From NCBI GenBank assembly GCA_900128585.1, contig LT642290.1, positions 1-25,365 on the forward strand: a stretch of DNA of 25,365 bases, in the 5' to 3' direction. The notes under the pieces are model-generated. The model saw only the letters and a list, made by a program, of their open reading frames with translations, did not search any database and was not told where the DNA came from. A program made the position numbers and the translations under genes. Below, one piece after another: positions 10,244 to 19,059 of the stretch (positions are counted from its first letter, which is position 1; each line of letters starts with the position of its first letter). This DNA is from Stramenopiles sp. TOSAG23-3 (lineage: Eukaryota > Sar).

Positions 10244-11668
10244 ATGCATAAAAGAAGGAAAACGAGTTCACCACCCGAGTGTATTCGAGAGCAAATAGTC
10301 GCGGTCTTTACTTTACGCGTACGTAGGAGGATGTCAGCCGGGCATGGTGGGTGGATATGGGGAGTATTCCTTAGCTTGTTAGGTTCGGTTTCCACAAACC
10401 TTGGGATGATTCTGCAGAAACTAGAATTTATGCGTACTGCCGCCAGACTAGAACGGGGAATAGACGTAGAAAATAAAACAAGTGTCTGCTCCCAATGGCG
10501 TTGGTACATTGGGTTTACATTGTTTATTTTTGGGCAGCTATTTAACGCCGTTGCTTTGAGTTTTGCCAGTCAGTCTATGTTAGCCACTTTGGGAGCGTTC
10601 TCTTTGGTGTCCAACACATTGTTTGCTCCATTTTTGTTAGGCGAAAAAGTATATTGGACACACTTGGTTTCAGTTTGTCTTATTGTTGTTGGCGCCGTCA
10701 CTGTAGTGTTAAACTCCAACCACGCCGAGCACAACTTTGACGTTCAGCAGCTTGTGGCGCTCTACAAGCGTCCCGCGTTTATTGGGTTGCTGAGCTTTAC
10801 GGCCATCAGTGTTTTCCTTACTTTGGTGCGACGGTATGTTGCAATGCGAAAAGGCGAGACCCTGCCGGGGCACCTATATGCATACTTGGCAGCGGTTTTC
10901 GGCTCACTGTCTGTTCTCTTTAGTAAAAGCATATCTCAACTGATTAAGCAGACCGCAATGGGGAACAACCAATTTAAAAGCCCCGTTACGTATTTCATTA
11001 TTGTAATGACGGTCGTTTGCGGGGTCTTGAGCATTAGGGCCTTGAACGAAGGGTTGCAAAGCAGCGCGAAGGCCTTGTTTTTGATTCCATTTTATTTTGT
11101 TTTGGTTTTGATTGGCCAGGTTGGCTGTGGGGCTTCTTATTTTGGCGACTTCGATTCTATGGGAACGGCCCAAACCATTTTTGTGTGCGGAGGGGTGACG
11201 CTCACCATTGTCGGGGTCTGGATCAGCAGCATGCATGATGTGAAAAACGATGAAGTCTTGAAAGTTGTGACGAACGACGAAGATGCCCCGGGCATAGAAA
11301 CGCCAGTGTCGTTCGTTGGCAACGACATAGACGAAAACAGGGATAATGCAAAACCGCTGCCCCGAATCCGTGCTTCTACGTATGGGACAACGCGCAGCTC
11401 GGGCACCCTCAAACGGCGTTCCATCGTTCGGCGCGCAAGTGTGAAACGATTTTCGCTTCACAGGGAAGCTTACTCAGAATCCTTCACACCAATTCTACCA
11501 GAGCTAGAAGAAACGAACCAAACGGTGACTGGGAACACCGGGAGAGATTCGACCGAAACATCTGCTCAAAGTATGAACGAACGTCTTATTTCAGTCCAAA
11601 CAACCCCGAAAAAACGATCCAAACGGCGTTACTCCGTCTCTGTTATTGGAGGCCTTGGTGTTTGTTGA
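10244..11668 (+). CDS. NIPA-family magnesium transporter (DUF803)
   Basis: 474 aa from the first ATG. A second in-frame ATG at 10331 (MSAGHGGWIWG) lies just before TM1, and because the first 29 residues are basic and non-conserved it may be the true start (445 aa). Nine hydrophobic segments lie within about residues 34-330. The signature resembles NIPA/DUF803: SLLGSVSTNLGMILQK in TM1, LATLGAFSLVSNTLFAPFLLGEKV across TM3 (compare PLGA...LLGE in NIPA), and YFGDF before the last TM. The family moves Mg2+ and related divalent cations across plasma or endosomal membranes and belongs to the drug/metabolite transporter superfamily. The last ~140 residues form a hydrophilic Ser/Arg-rich tail, probably cytosolic and possibly phosphorylated. 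No intron is seen. Confidence 0.85.
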   Translation: MHKRRKTSSPPECIREQIVAVFTLRVRRRMSAGHGGWIWGVFLSLLGSVSTNLGMILQKLEFMRTAARLERGIDVENKTSVCSQWRWYIGFTLFIFGQLFNAVALSFASQSMLATLGAFSLVSNTLFAPFLLGEKVYWTHLVSVCLIVVGAVTVVLNSNHAEHNFDVQQLVALYKRPAFIGLLSFTAISVFLTLVRRYVAMRKGETLPGHLYAYLAAVFGSLSVLFSKSISQLIKQTAMGNNQFKSPVTYFIIVMTVVCGVLSIRALNEGLQSSAKALFLIPFYFVLVLIGQVGCGASYFGDFDSMGTAQTIFVCGGVTLTIVGVWISSMHDVKNDEVLKVVTNDEDAPGIETPVSFVGNDIDENRDNAKPLPRIRASTYGTTRSSGTLKRRSIVRRASVKRFSLHREAYSESFTPILPELEETNQTVTGNTGRDSTETSAQSMNERLISVQTTPKKRSKRRYSVSVIGGLGVC

Positions 11669-11983
11669 GGATACTTTGATGTGATGTGTGTAGTTTAACA
11701 TAAATATAAAAGACAAACAAAACTATAAATATTTTATTATACTAAAAAGGATCAATTTCGAAATTTGTTTGTGTACTTAAGATACCATATCCCTATATTA
11801 CGATATATACTATTTTCTTAAATCTGTTCCCTTATTCCTTCTTCCTCTCCTTCATCATGGATGTAATTTTTAACATCTTACACAGTACAATATTTCCTTC
11901 TGAATTGTCATCGCATCGCCACCATACCGTATAGGAACGGGTAGGACTATGCATGAGTAATATAATGAAACACACGGGCGTTT
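11669..11983. other. Intergenic spacer
   Basis: 315 nt between two genes on the same strand. It is AT-rich on the left (possible 3' end of the NIPA transcript), then has a short pyrimidine-rich run (CTTCTTCCTCTCCTTC, about 11838-11854) that may belong to the promoter of the next gene. Nothing else is supported. Confidence 0.5.
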
Positions 11984-13075
11984 ATGGCCATGCATGTTAC
12001 AATTTTGGAAGACTCGAAACCAGGACAACCAGTTGCACCCCAAGCCCCGTTAGTTGGACGGGAAAGCTCGCTAGACCAGGCGTACGGTCGAACTCAGTCC
12101 TACCATATAATGTCTACCGCGGCGCCCAAGCAGTACCGTGTCTCCGCTGGGGTATTTTTGCGTGCGGTAGGGGCCCTCTATTTTGTTTCATTTTTTCACT
12201 TGAGTTTTCAGGTTATTGGGTTGATCGGAGAAAACGGGATATCCCCAGCTCAGCGTTTTGTTGAGAGAATGTCAGATTTTGCGTTTGAAAAAGAGTCGCA
12301 GTTTTTGTACGGGCCGGTGTTTTATCCTTCTATTTTCTGGTACAGCGCTGCTGACGATATGCTACGTGGCGCGTGCTTCGTAGGAGTCTTGCTAAGTGCA
12401 GCGCTGATACTTGGTATTGGCCATACCAAACTAAATCTTCTGTTTTTGTACGTAACAAAACTCTCATTTTGCGTCGTGGGGGGAGATTTGTTTGCGTTTC
12501 CGTGGGACTACTTGCTTATGGAAACTACAATTCTCTCCCTGTTTTTTCCGTCGCTAAAACCTCTGTTTCTAGTATTATCAAAGCTTACGGGAGAAACGGA
12601 GGCGGGGGTGGGGAGCATTGCTGAGCCAGTGCCAATGGCACGTTGGGCAATAATTTTTTTGTGCATTCGGTTCATGCTAGCCATGGGCCTAGAGAAAGTG
12701 CCGTTCGTCAATAACTGTGAAGAATGGGAAAATTGGACATACATAAAATGGTTTTATGAACGGGAGCAGCCTATGCCAACTGCATTGGCTTGGTACGCAT
12801 TTCACTTACCAATGTGGTTTCACGAGATTTCTTGTTTGGCGACTTGGATCATAGAAGTTGTGATACCCCTTTTTGCGTTTTGGCCGTCGTTTCGGGTTAG
12901 AAAATGGTGTGGGATTATGTTGATTTTCCTTCAAATTCCAATCATGATAACTGGGAATTATGGTATTCTAAACTGGTTGACCATCGTCCTTTGTATCCCA
13001 ATGCTTGACGATACATGTTTTGTGTCTGGGGGGGGGGGCACCAATGAAGTCCAAGAATGCTTCACCCAGCCATGA
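11984..13075 (+). CDS. Lipase maturation factor (LMF1/2-like), 5' part before frameshift
   Basis: The N-terminal half of an ER membrane protein of the lipase maturation factor family, which in animals is needed to fold and dimerise secreted lipases. The start at 11984 is the first ATG; 11990 and 12110 are in-frame alternatives. About six hydrophobic segments are present. The LMF landmarks are clear: LFAFPWDYLLMET (LMF F-x-W-D-x-L-L-E-type motif), ENWTYIKWFYEREQPMPT, LAWYAFHLPMWFHE, IEVVIPLF, and TGNYGILNWLT followed by LDD. The frame loses homology at a run of 11 G (13028-13038) and stops at 13075. The rest of the protein continues one base out of phase in the next entry. Confidence 0.88.
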   Translation: MAMHVTILEDSKPGQPVAPQAPLVGRESSLDQAYGRTQSYHIMSTAAPKQYRVSAGVFLRAVGALYFVSFFHLSFQVIGLIGENGISPAQRFVERMSDFAFEKESQFLYGPVFYPSIFWYSAADDMLRGACFVGVLLSAALILGIGHTKLNLLFLYVTKLSFCVVGGDLFAFPWDYLLMETTILSLFFPSLKPLFLVLSKLTGETEAGVGSIAEPVPMARWAIIFLCIRFMLAMGLEKVPFVNNCEEWENWTYIKWFYEREQPMPTALAWYAFHLPMWFHEISCLATWIIEVVIPLFAFWPSFRVRKWCGIMLIFLQIPIMITGNYGILNWLTIVLCIPMLDDTCFVSGGGGTNEVQECFTQP

Positions 13076-14504
13076 TGTAGGAGTGGGGGTCATGCCGCTG
13101 TTAAAAGAACCGGCGGGACAATCGACACTGGAAGAAAGAGAGCTGCGACCGCCGCGAGAATGCGGTCTCGCTAATCTTTTTCGACGAGTTGGGCCAGTCC
13201 TTCGGGCAATGTTCTTGGGCTCTCATGCCCTCTTGGGGCTGCTGTACACTTTCAGAATTTTAGAAGACGGAGGCGTGTCGTACTTGGCCAACCCCAGCTG
13301 GATAATGGATCGACGGAATCATTATAGTGATATTAGCACGATTGCACCGAAGGAAGTCTTGTTGTGGCTTCAGCGGTATCACATTATCCAGCAGTACGGC
13401 GGAGTCTTTTATGGAACGTTTGACCATCAGGGTAAGCTTGCGTTCATCATCGAGGGCAGCATGGACGGCGCGTTGTGGAAGGAGTATACGTACGAATACC
13501 ATATACAGGATGTGCAGGACAGTCCACGGTTCTTTGCACCGTTATTCCCCCGCATGGACCATATGATATTTTATGAATCCAATGGAATAGGATTTAATAA
13601 AATAAATCCATTTAGCCCACTGTTTAACCCGTCAGCATCTGGAAGTTGGTTTTTGGGGTTGGTTCAAAGACTTTTGGAAGCAGAGAGCTCGGTCACGAAT
13701 CTTTTTCACTCTGTTCCTTTTGGTAGACAGCGGCCCACGTATGTGAGGGTGAACCTTTACCAGTACCGCTTCACGAAGGGCTCCACCGAATCGAAAGATT
13801 GGTGGACTCGGAAATTTGTGACCGAGGTGCTGCCGCCCGTTACAATTGACAACGCGGATGAGAAGAACGCCTTTGCCGTCTGCTTCTATATATTGACGCA
13901 GGTCGGAACCTTCCCCCCACCAGAAATCAGGGAATTGTGTACTGTGTCATTTGGCGAGAAGGAAAAGTCTCGAGAAGAGGGAAACCACCCGGTTGTCCGA
14001 GTTTACGATTTCGACAATCCGACCAACATATACCGGCATTCGGCCACTTTGGCCATGTTATTACCAATGCTGCTGAGCGAAGCGTACTTGGAGAGCATTC
14101 GCGACGTTGTACATTTCAACGAAGAATTTTCAGTTTTGGGCAACGCTACTAGATCTTTGTCCCAGGATGTGAATGTGTACAGGCACATCCTGTACGCGCA
14201 TTCGGAATGCCGCTTGTTTATGTTAAACAGTCTGCCCTGGGGCAAGTTGCGCAACAATTTAATAAATGGCAAGGGTCTGTCTTGGCGGCAGTTCTCACGG
14301 GTTCTGGGCAGTGCGGATATAGAAGAAAATACCGCCAGGCGTATCATGTCCGTGGCCGACTTGACGCCGTCTTTTGACAGAATGGTTTCTTTCGATGAGC
14401 TGGTAGCTTGCCGGGAGTGTCTGTATGAATTGTGTGGATCGGGTTTCTTTGAATCAATGGCAGACAGGCTGAAAAAAATCGTGTCGTACCGCAAACCTGC
14501 GTGA
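13005..14504 (+). CDS. Lipase maturation factor, 3' part after frameshift
   Basis: This continues the 11984 gene in another frame; homologous sequence probably begins right after the G-run at 13038, not at the nominal ATG at 13005. It includes a TM (about RAMFLGSHALLGLLYTF) and the C-terminal LMF domain: IIQQYGGVFYGTF, WKEYTYEYHIQD, PRFFAPLFPRMDHMIF, a WFLGLVQRLLE segment, and the RPTYVRVNLYQYRFT stretch matching the animal PP-x-x-VR-x-x-Y-x-Y-x-F-[ST] block, then WWTRKFV. About 210 residues follow with no counterpart I know in animal LMF1. Joined at the G-run the gene would encode about 835 aa, longer than human LMF1 or LMF2. Nearly 490 intact codons after the slip argue against an old pseudogene. 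Confidence 0.85.
   Translation: MTIHVLCLGGGAPMKSKNASPSHDVGVGVMPLLKEPAGQSTLEERELRPPRECGLANLFRRVGPVLRAMFLGSHALLGLLYTFRILEDGGVSYLANPSWIMDRRNHYSDISTIAPKEVLLWLQRYHIIQQYGGVFYGTFDHQGKLAFIIEGSMDGALWKEYTYEYHIQDVQDSPRFFAPLFPRMDHMIFYESNGIGFNKINPFSPLFNPSASGSWFLGLVQRLLEAESSVTNLFHSVPFGRQRPTYVRVNLYQYRFTKGSTESKDWWTRKFVTEVLPPVTIDNADEKNAFAVCFYILTQVGTFPPPEIRELCTVSFGEKEKSREEGNHPVVRVYDFDNPTNIYRHSATLAMLLPMLLSEAYLESIRDVVHFNEEFSVLGNATRSLSQDVNVYRHILYAHSECRLFMLNSLPWGKLRNNLINGKGLSWRQFSRVLGSADIEENTARRIMSVADLTPSFDRMVSFDELVACRECLYELCGSGFFESMADRLKKIVSYRKPA
13028..13038 (+). other. 11-G homopolymer at the LMF frame break
   Basis: A run of exactly 11 G lies where the LMF reading frame changes by one base. Ten G (or thirteen) would keep one continuous frame. 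The likely causes are a sequencing or assembly length error or a real slippage mutation. I tested for a short GT-AG intron ending at the TAG at 13080: the only in-phase donor (13017) would create a TGA at the junction, so splicing does not explain it. Confidence 0.8.
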
Positions 14505-15042
14505 ATAGTCTTAAATTATAAAACTAATTAATAACGCTGAAAAAAAGAAAGTTTATCGACGATTGGTTTTTATTAAATTTTAGCTTTCGTTATTCTACTA
14601 TTTTTTGGGACTATTTATTATACATCTACAGAGTAAGGAATGATGTAGTTATGCTATTCCTATATTATTTTTGCCTCGCCTGCCCAACCGGGCTCCGTCC
14701 GTCCGCGTTCCGCGTTCTCATAGAAGAAAGTGGTTTGTTCTCTCCTCTCTCTAATCTCCTCTCTCCTCCTTCTCTCTATTATTCTCCTCTTTCCTCTCTT
14801 CATCATATGATTAAAATATCATGTCGTTAAAAAATAATAATGTTGATGATGATGATAGAGATAATAAATAAAACAACAAATTAAATGTAATAATTAATAG
14901 CAATAAATGCGTGTTCACGACTTCAGTGAATGTTCTTTTGAAAGACACCAATCACAAAAGAAAAACAAATTTGAAGCGATCGACAGCGTAAGAACCAATT
15001 TTATTTCTGAAAATCAAGGCCTTGGATTTGAAAACGAAAGGG
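14505..15042. other. Intergenic spacer with pyrimidine tract
   Basis: 538 nt. AT-rich flanks surround a small GC-rich island at about 14674-14720, containing a GCCC-AACC-GGGC hairpin at 14682-14693, and then a long CT-rich tract. The right part is the likely promoter and 5' UTR of the 15043 gene. No gene is supported; the 77-aa frame at 14907 is out of phase with that gene and shows no family features. Confidence 0.5.
14734..14804. repeat. CT-rich low-complexity tract
   Basis: About 70 nt of almost pure pyrimidine made from CTCTC, CCTCT and TTCTC units, broken only by AA and ATTA. It lies about 240 nt upstream of the ATP6AP2-like gene. Similar tracts occur at 18961-18990, 21193-21318 and the right edge. 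Confidence 0.7.
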
Positions 15043-16197
15043 ATGAAGTGGTTTTCTATTGGTATTTTAGTACTCGCGTGCTGTTCGGCGGCCATTGCCC
15101 AGGGGAGCAGGGGGAAAATGGTCATAGTAGCGAACGATAAGAACCTGGTTGACATGGACGCAACTCATTCGCATGATTCAAAAACAGCGTCTGTATCGGA
15201 CGTTTTGTCGGGTCTGATTGGCGGCCCATTGGGGTGGGGTGGCACCCACGATGAAGTGTATGTGTTGGGAAACCTTCTTTATCGACCGCAAGGAAACCTG
15301 TTGGTGGTTGTAGAAGGGGCAGACCCAGCATACCTAAGAAAAGAAACTTTTATGACTGGTAAACCCGCGGTTGCGTTGGATTTACAGACCTCCGACGCCG
15401 ACGTCTTCCAGTGGACAAAGGTCGCCGCTGTAGTCGCACAGGAAGAGAAAGGAATGGACCGCCAGCTTTTGGTCGCGTCTGCGGACTCCACTTTTACCGA
15501 CGCCTGCACAGCGCAGCGTGACGACTGCGTGGGGTACACTGTAGGTAGCACTCAGTACCCAGAGTCTGCCCTGTTGGAGGCGATACACTTAAACATGGAA
15601 AACATCTGGGGCGCGTACGTTTTGAAGGCCACTAACGACTTGTTTGTGTTTGGGGACGGCGACTCGAAAATTATTTTGAGCTTGAACTCGGCGGTACACA
15701 AACAATTCCTCCTAGAGGTTGGGCTGCTTTCCGTAATCGCGAACGAAGGGGATGCGAAGAAGATGCAAAGCACGGGTACCGCGATGGTGATCAATGTAAT
15801 GTCATCCACGCTACCTTTTCTCGCCCAGTTTAAGGAAGGGACCAAGGAGCACAAGTTCGCGCAGCAACTGGTTTGGCACACGGTGAATGCGCTGGTCCAG
15901 TCATGGTCCAAGGTTTTCCCAGGTAGATTTACAAGTGAAATTGTTGCTATTCCACGGGACGGGGCATTGGCCCGCCGTCGACGGCTCTTGTCGAACGCTG
16001 CCCAGGCAAATGCGCTGAACAAGAACTATACTGCCGGCTACACCCAAGTCCAAATCGAGGATTACCAGCTGTTTCTATGGACATCAATCATACTGAGTGT
16101 TTTTGTTTTAATGGCAGTGTGCATGTTTTTTAACTTGGATGTAGAAAACGACAGAACTTTGTACAACTCTTACTTGGTCAAAAAGAAAGGCCTTTGA
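15043..16197 (+). CDS. ATP6AP2: ATP6AP2 ((pro)renin receptor)-like V-ATPase accessory protein
   Basis: 384 aa type I membrane protein. I start at ATG 15043 (MKWFSIGILVLACCSAAIA, a good signal peptide); the frame is open further left but only with a TTG at 15022. Similarity to animal ATP6AP2 is visible at both ends: VSDVLSGLIGG...WGG followed by LGNLLYRPQGNLLVVVEGAD (compare IPDVAALSMG...LSWPG...VGNLFHRP...VMVMVKG), and a C-terminus with RRRR, a QA...N..Y..GY linker, one TM (about residues 339-361), N-L-D-x-E-N-D and L-Y. The RRRR at ALARRRRLLS sits where ATP6AP2 has its furin-type site, and the last residues KKGL fit a KKxx ER-retrieval signal. In the family it helps assemble and traffic the V-ATPase. 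The assignment is from remembered alignment and is fairly strong. Confidence 0.8.
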   Translation: MKWFSIGILVLACCSAAIAQGSRGKMVIVANDKNLVDMDATHSHDSKTASVSDVLSGLIGGPLGWGGTHDEVYVLGNLLYRPQGNLLVVVEGADPAYLRKETFMTGKPAVALDLQTSDADVFQWTKVAAVVAQEEKGMDRQLLVASADSTFTDACTAQRDDCVGYTVGSTQYPESALLEAIHLNMENIWGAYVLKATNDLFVFGDGDSKIILSLNSAVHKQFLLEVGLLSVIANEGDAKKMQSTGTAMVINVMSSTLPFLAQFKEGTKEHKFAQQLVWHTVNALVQSWSKVFPGRFTSEIVAIPRDGALARRRRLLSNAAQANALNKNYTAGYTQVQIEDYQLFLWTSIILSVFVLMAVCMFFNLDVENDRTLYNSYLVKKKGL

Positions 16198-16517
16198 AGG
16201 AGCTGGTCATGAGGGAAGGGCGTGAGCTTGAAAACTCTTGGCAAAGCGGTACTGGAGCGTTTCGAATATCATTCACCTCTTTGTAAGATTTTAAAATATT
16301 AATAATTAAAAACGTATTATACACATTTTTTGTTTATACACTATATATAATTTGTTTTATCCTACAATTGAGATAATCTTGAGAGTCTTAAAACATACTA
16401 TATAATCAGTTTTTTTTTTTTATAATTTGTTTTAACCACAATTTTTTTGTTTTTTATATAATAATTATGATATATTTCACAAATTTTATATGCTATGATG
16501 AAAGAAATTCTTTATAC
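16198..16517. other. AT-rich spacer between convergent genes
   Basis: 320 nt between the stops of two convergent genes. It contains only AT-rich sequence with T-runs, presumably both 3' UTRs. Nothing else is seen. Confidence 0.5.
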
Positions 16518-18563
16518 CTATTCCTCTCGCGTCACAGGTTTCCCATCAACAAATTCAAATGGGGGAAGTTGGTCTGGGCGAATTGGAAAGTCACCCCCTA
16601 CCTTTGTTACCAACAAGTCGTAGGATTTCAGGAATTCATCGATACCAATTAAACCATCACCATTTTCATCACATGCCCGGAACAAAGCTTCTGCATCCAC
16701 GCGTCTCATACCATATTTTCCACACAACCTTCCTACAGTTTCGTCCTCGTCTAAAAATCCATTGTGGTCCACATCGAAGGCTTCGAATTCTACTTTTGCG
16801 GGATGCTCCACGCTCTGATCGACTTTGTACATCGTGCCAACGCCATGAGGCACGTCATTTTTGAACGGACCTTCCCACCGGTCATAACCCCATTTACCAT
16901 CGTAGAGGGAAGTGCCCCAACCTTCGCGTTTACCGCTTATCCACTGCCCCACGTATCCACCGCCGTTGGAGTATAACTTGCCTCCCTGACCGTGATAAAG
17001 CCCGTCGCACCATTCTCCCTCGTACGTTATTCCGTTTTCCCATTGCATGATCCCCGAGCCATGCGGTCGCCCGCGTTTTTCATCCCATTCACCACTGTAC
17101 AAGGAGGTCACACTCTCCGTGGAAGGGGAACCATCCGTAAACCCTTCCACCCCAAGATCGTTTACAAGAACAATTGGACCTCGCTCCAAAAGTTGGAATG
17201 CCTGTTTTAGTGTGGAATCGGGCAAAGACTCGATCGCCTCATAGTACAAGTCGATGGTTTCGGGATTATTGCCTTCAACAGCGACAAACTTTGCCCCCGA
17301 AACAACAGCCTTTATTGCAGCGTTTTTGTAACCCCGATCGCTTGCGGTACCGCTGGCCCCGGACTCTACCAAAAATTCGACGAAGCTAACGATTGTTTCG
17401 ATGGAGCTGACAAACGTCGCAGACGGGTACAGTCGCACGCACTGCCGAAGACGTTCGGAAGGATCTCCCAGAACATTTGTTGCTAAGACTGCCCAGTTCG
17501 ATACCTTTCCGTGAAACGCATTTAAGTAAGGCAAAAATTTAGACGCATCATTGTGAGTTCCAGTTTTCACCTCATCTAGAAACAGTGAAAGGTCTTCTCC
17601 TTCGTTCATGTTGAAAAATACAGGAGCTGGGGGAGTATTCCAGGACCGTCTACCCTCGTCCCCCTTTCGTCCCAAGGCATGAAGGGCCCAGCTAGCAGCC
17701 CGGATTGTCGTCACTGCATTCTTGCATTGGATGCCAATAATGGATTCTTGTGGTAACATCGATGGGGCCACCAGTTCTCGGTACGTGCTCCCGTCCCTGC
17801 TAGATATCAAAACCTTTGCCATGGGGCTTTTCAGTCCCTTTTCTTCAAACCGAATGGCCTCTGGGACACCTTCAACGCCGACTGCTCGTTCGCCAACTTT
17901 GTTGACCTTTGTTTCGTCATCGACCAGGCGCAGCCCGAACACCTCCAGTGCACGGGCATGTTCTTCCTCTCCAACGCCTTCCATCAGAGCACGCAACGTT
18001 AACAGGGCGCATGCAGCATCCTCTCCCTCCCTCTCTCGCTCCCCTTTGACCATGTTGTGCGTGTAGTGCTTTCCCTCCCCCGAGCTGTCCACGCAGGCTG
18101 CGTGGCACCTATACCCCCCCCGCCGCTGGTAGTGACTCACTATTGTAGCCGTAGAGGCCACCCCAACACAGTCCGGCCACTGGTCCAAGAAGGGCGTCAA
18201 CGCCAGAGCGCGATCACGTGCAGCCGAAGCCAGCAAGATTGCCATCTCTGGGCTGCAAAATCCAATGCCCTGTGATTTCTCGACTCGTTCGTGCTTCGAG
18301 AGGAACTCCAGGCAACTATTTTTATCGTACGGGACGAGCGCCTCCAGCAAACATTTAGTAGCGCCGGGTTCAGAAAGCATCCATGACACCAGGTGACCCC
18401 CACCGCCGGTAACGGCCACTACGGCCCGAGGTTGGTTCGCAAGTCTACTCCGGCCACGCGAGTACAACGCAGATATAGCACCCGAAACAACCCCGGAATC
18501 GCTGTTGCTCGTAAAGCTGCGGCGTGCCGACAGTTGGGCGCGTCTTGAGAGAGCTCGCCACAT
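16518..18563 (-). CDS. CinA-like domain / MORN repeats / EF-hand fusion, probably mitochondrial
   Basis: 681 aa from ATG 18563; further left the frame has only a TTG. The N-terminus MWRALSRRAQLSARRSFTSN is rich in R, S and A and free of acids, typical of a mitochondrial presequence. Residues ~33-215 match the CinA/PncC-like (nicotinamide-nucleotide amidase related) variant common in bacteria and plants: VTGGGGHLVSWMLSEPGATK, LLEALVPYDK, CVGVASTATIVSHYQRRGGY, then KGEREREGEDAACALL. Residues ~215-485 are unrecognised. Residues ~488-580 hold about four MORN units (YSGEW, YEGEWCDGLYHGQG, YVGQWISGKREGWG, WEGPFKNDVPHGVG). Two canonical EF-hand loops follow, DVDHNGFLDEDE and DENGDGLIGIDE, with Ca2+ ligands at positions 1, 3, 5 and 12. 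MORN repeats usually bind membrane lipid or scaffold partners. The order suggests a Ca2+-regulated, membrane-associated enzyme. Enzyme activity is unproven. Confidence 0.85.
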   Translation of the reverse strand: MWRALSRRAQLSARRSFTSNSDSGVVSGAISALYSRGRSRLANQPRAVVAVTGGGGHLVSWMLSEPGATKCLLEALVPYDKNSCLEFLSKHERVEKSQGIGFCSPEMAILLASAARDRALALTPFLDQWPDCVGVASTATIVSHYQRRGGYRCHAACVDSSGEGKHYTHNMVKGEREREGEDAACALLTLRALMEGVGEEEHARALEVFGLRLVDDETKVNKVGERAVGVEGVPEAIRFEEKGLKSPMAKVLISSRDGSTYRELVAPSMLPQESIIGIQCKNAVTTIRAASWALHALGRKGDEGRRSWNTPPAPVFFNMNEGEDLSLFLDEVKTGTHNDASKFLPYLNAFHGKVSNWAVLATNVLGDPSERLRQCVRLYPSATFVSSIETIVSFVEFLVESGASGTASDRGYKNAAIKAVVSGAKFVAVEGNNPETIDLYYEAIESLPDSTLKQAFQLLERGPIVLVNDLGVEGFTDGSPSTESVTSLYSGEWDEKRGRPHGSGIMQWENGITYEGEWCDGLYHGQGGKLYSNGGGYVGQWISGKREGWGTSLYDGKWGYDRWEGPFKNDVPHGVGTMYKVDQSVEHPAKVEFEAFDVDHNGFLDEDETVGRLCGKYGMRRVDAEALFRACDENGDGLIGIDEFLKSYDLLVTKVGGDFPIRPDQLPPFEFVDGKPVTREE

Positions 18564-19025
18564 CGGCGTTCTTGCGTTCGTTGGTCGATTTACACCTCGC
18601 CGCAAAACGAACGTGGGCTATTCCTAAAACTAGATTTATTTGAACAGAACAAAGAGTAAAACCCTAACGTTCAATATCTTTTTCTTCTTTTTTTATCAAC
18701 AACAAACAGTACAAAATTGTGGGTTTTTGTTTCGCTTATTGCTAACTGCTTCGATTCTTCTTCTTCCGTTATAGTAAAATGTTAATCTTCTTTATTATTA
18801 TTATATCCTCCCCGATTATATTTGTTGTGACAACACACCACCAACCACCACTGCTGTTGTTGTAGCACCATTATTATTATATTATTAATATTCAATTATT
18901 ATTATTATTATTTTATTTACCACTTACCACCAAGAAGGTATTACAAAAATAAAAATTATTTCTTCTTCTTCTTCTTCGTTCTTCTTCTACCTCGTACTAT
19001 TTTGCTACTACTACTACGGGATAAT

Positions 19026-19050
19026 ACCGGTACCGTACCTGGTACCCGGT
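19026..19050. repeat. GC-rich inverted repeat
   Basis: ACCGGTACC (19026-19034), a 6-nt loop, then GGTACCCGGT (19041-19050). The arms are complementary apart from one extra C. It can form a stem-loop or cruciform and stands out in AT-rich surroundings. Confidence 0.7.
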
Positions 19051-19059
19051 TGTTTTTGA

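Noticed and set aside
10904-11461. 185-aa minus-strand frame
   Set aside because: Lies wholly within the NIPA coding region and has no recognisable features; a shadow.
13017-13080. Short GT-AG intron as the explanation of the LMF frame change
   Set aside because: The in-phase donor at 13017 makes a TGA at the junction, other donors are out of phase, and there is no pyrimidine tract before the TAG.
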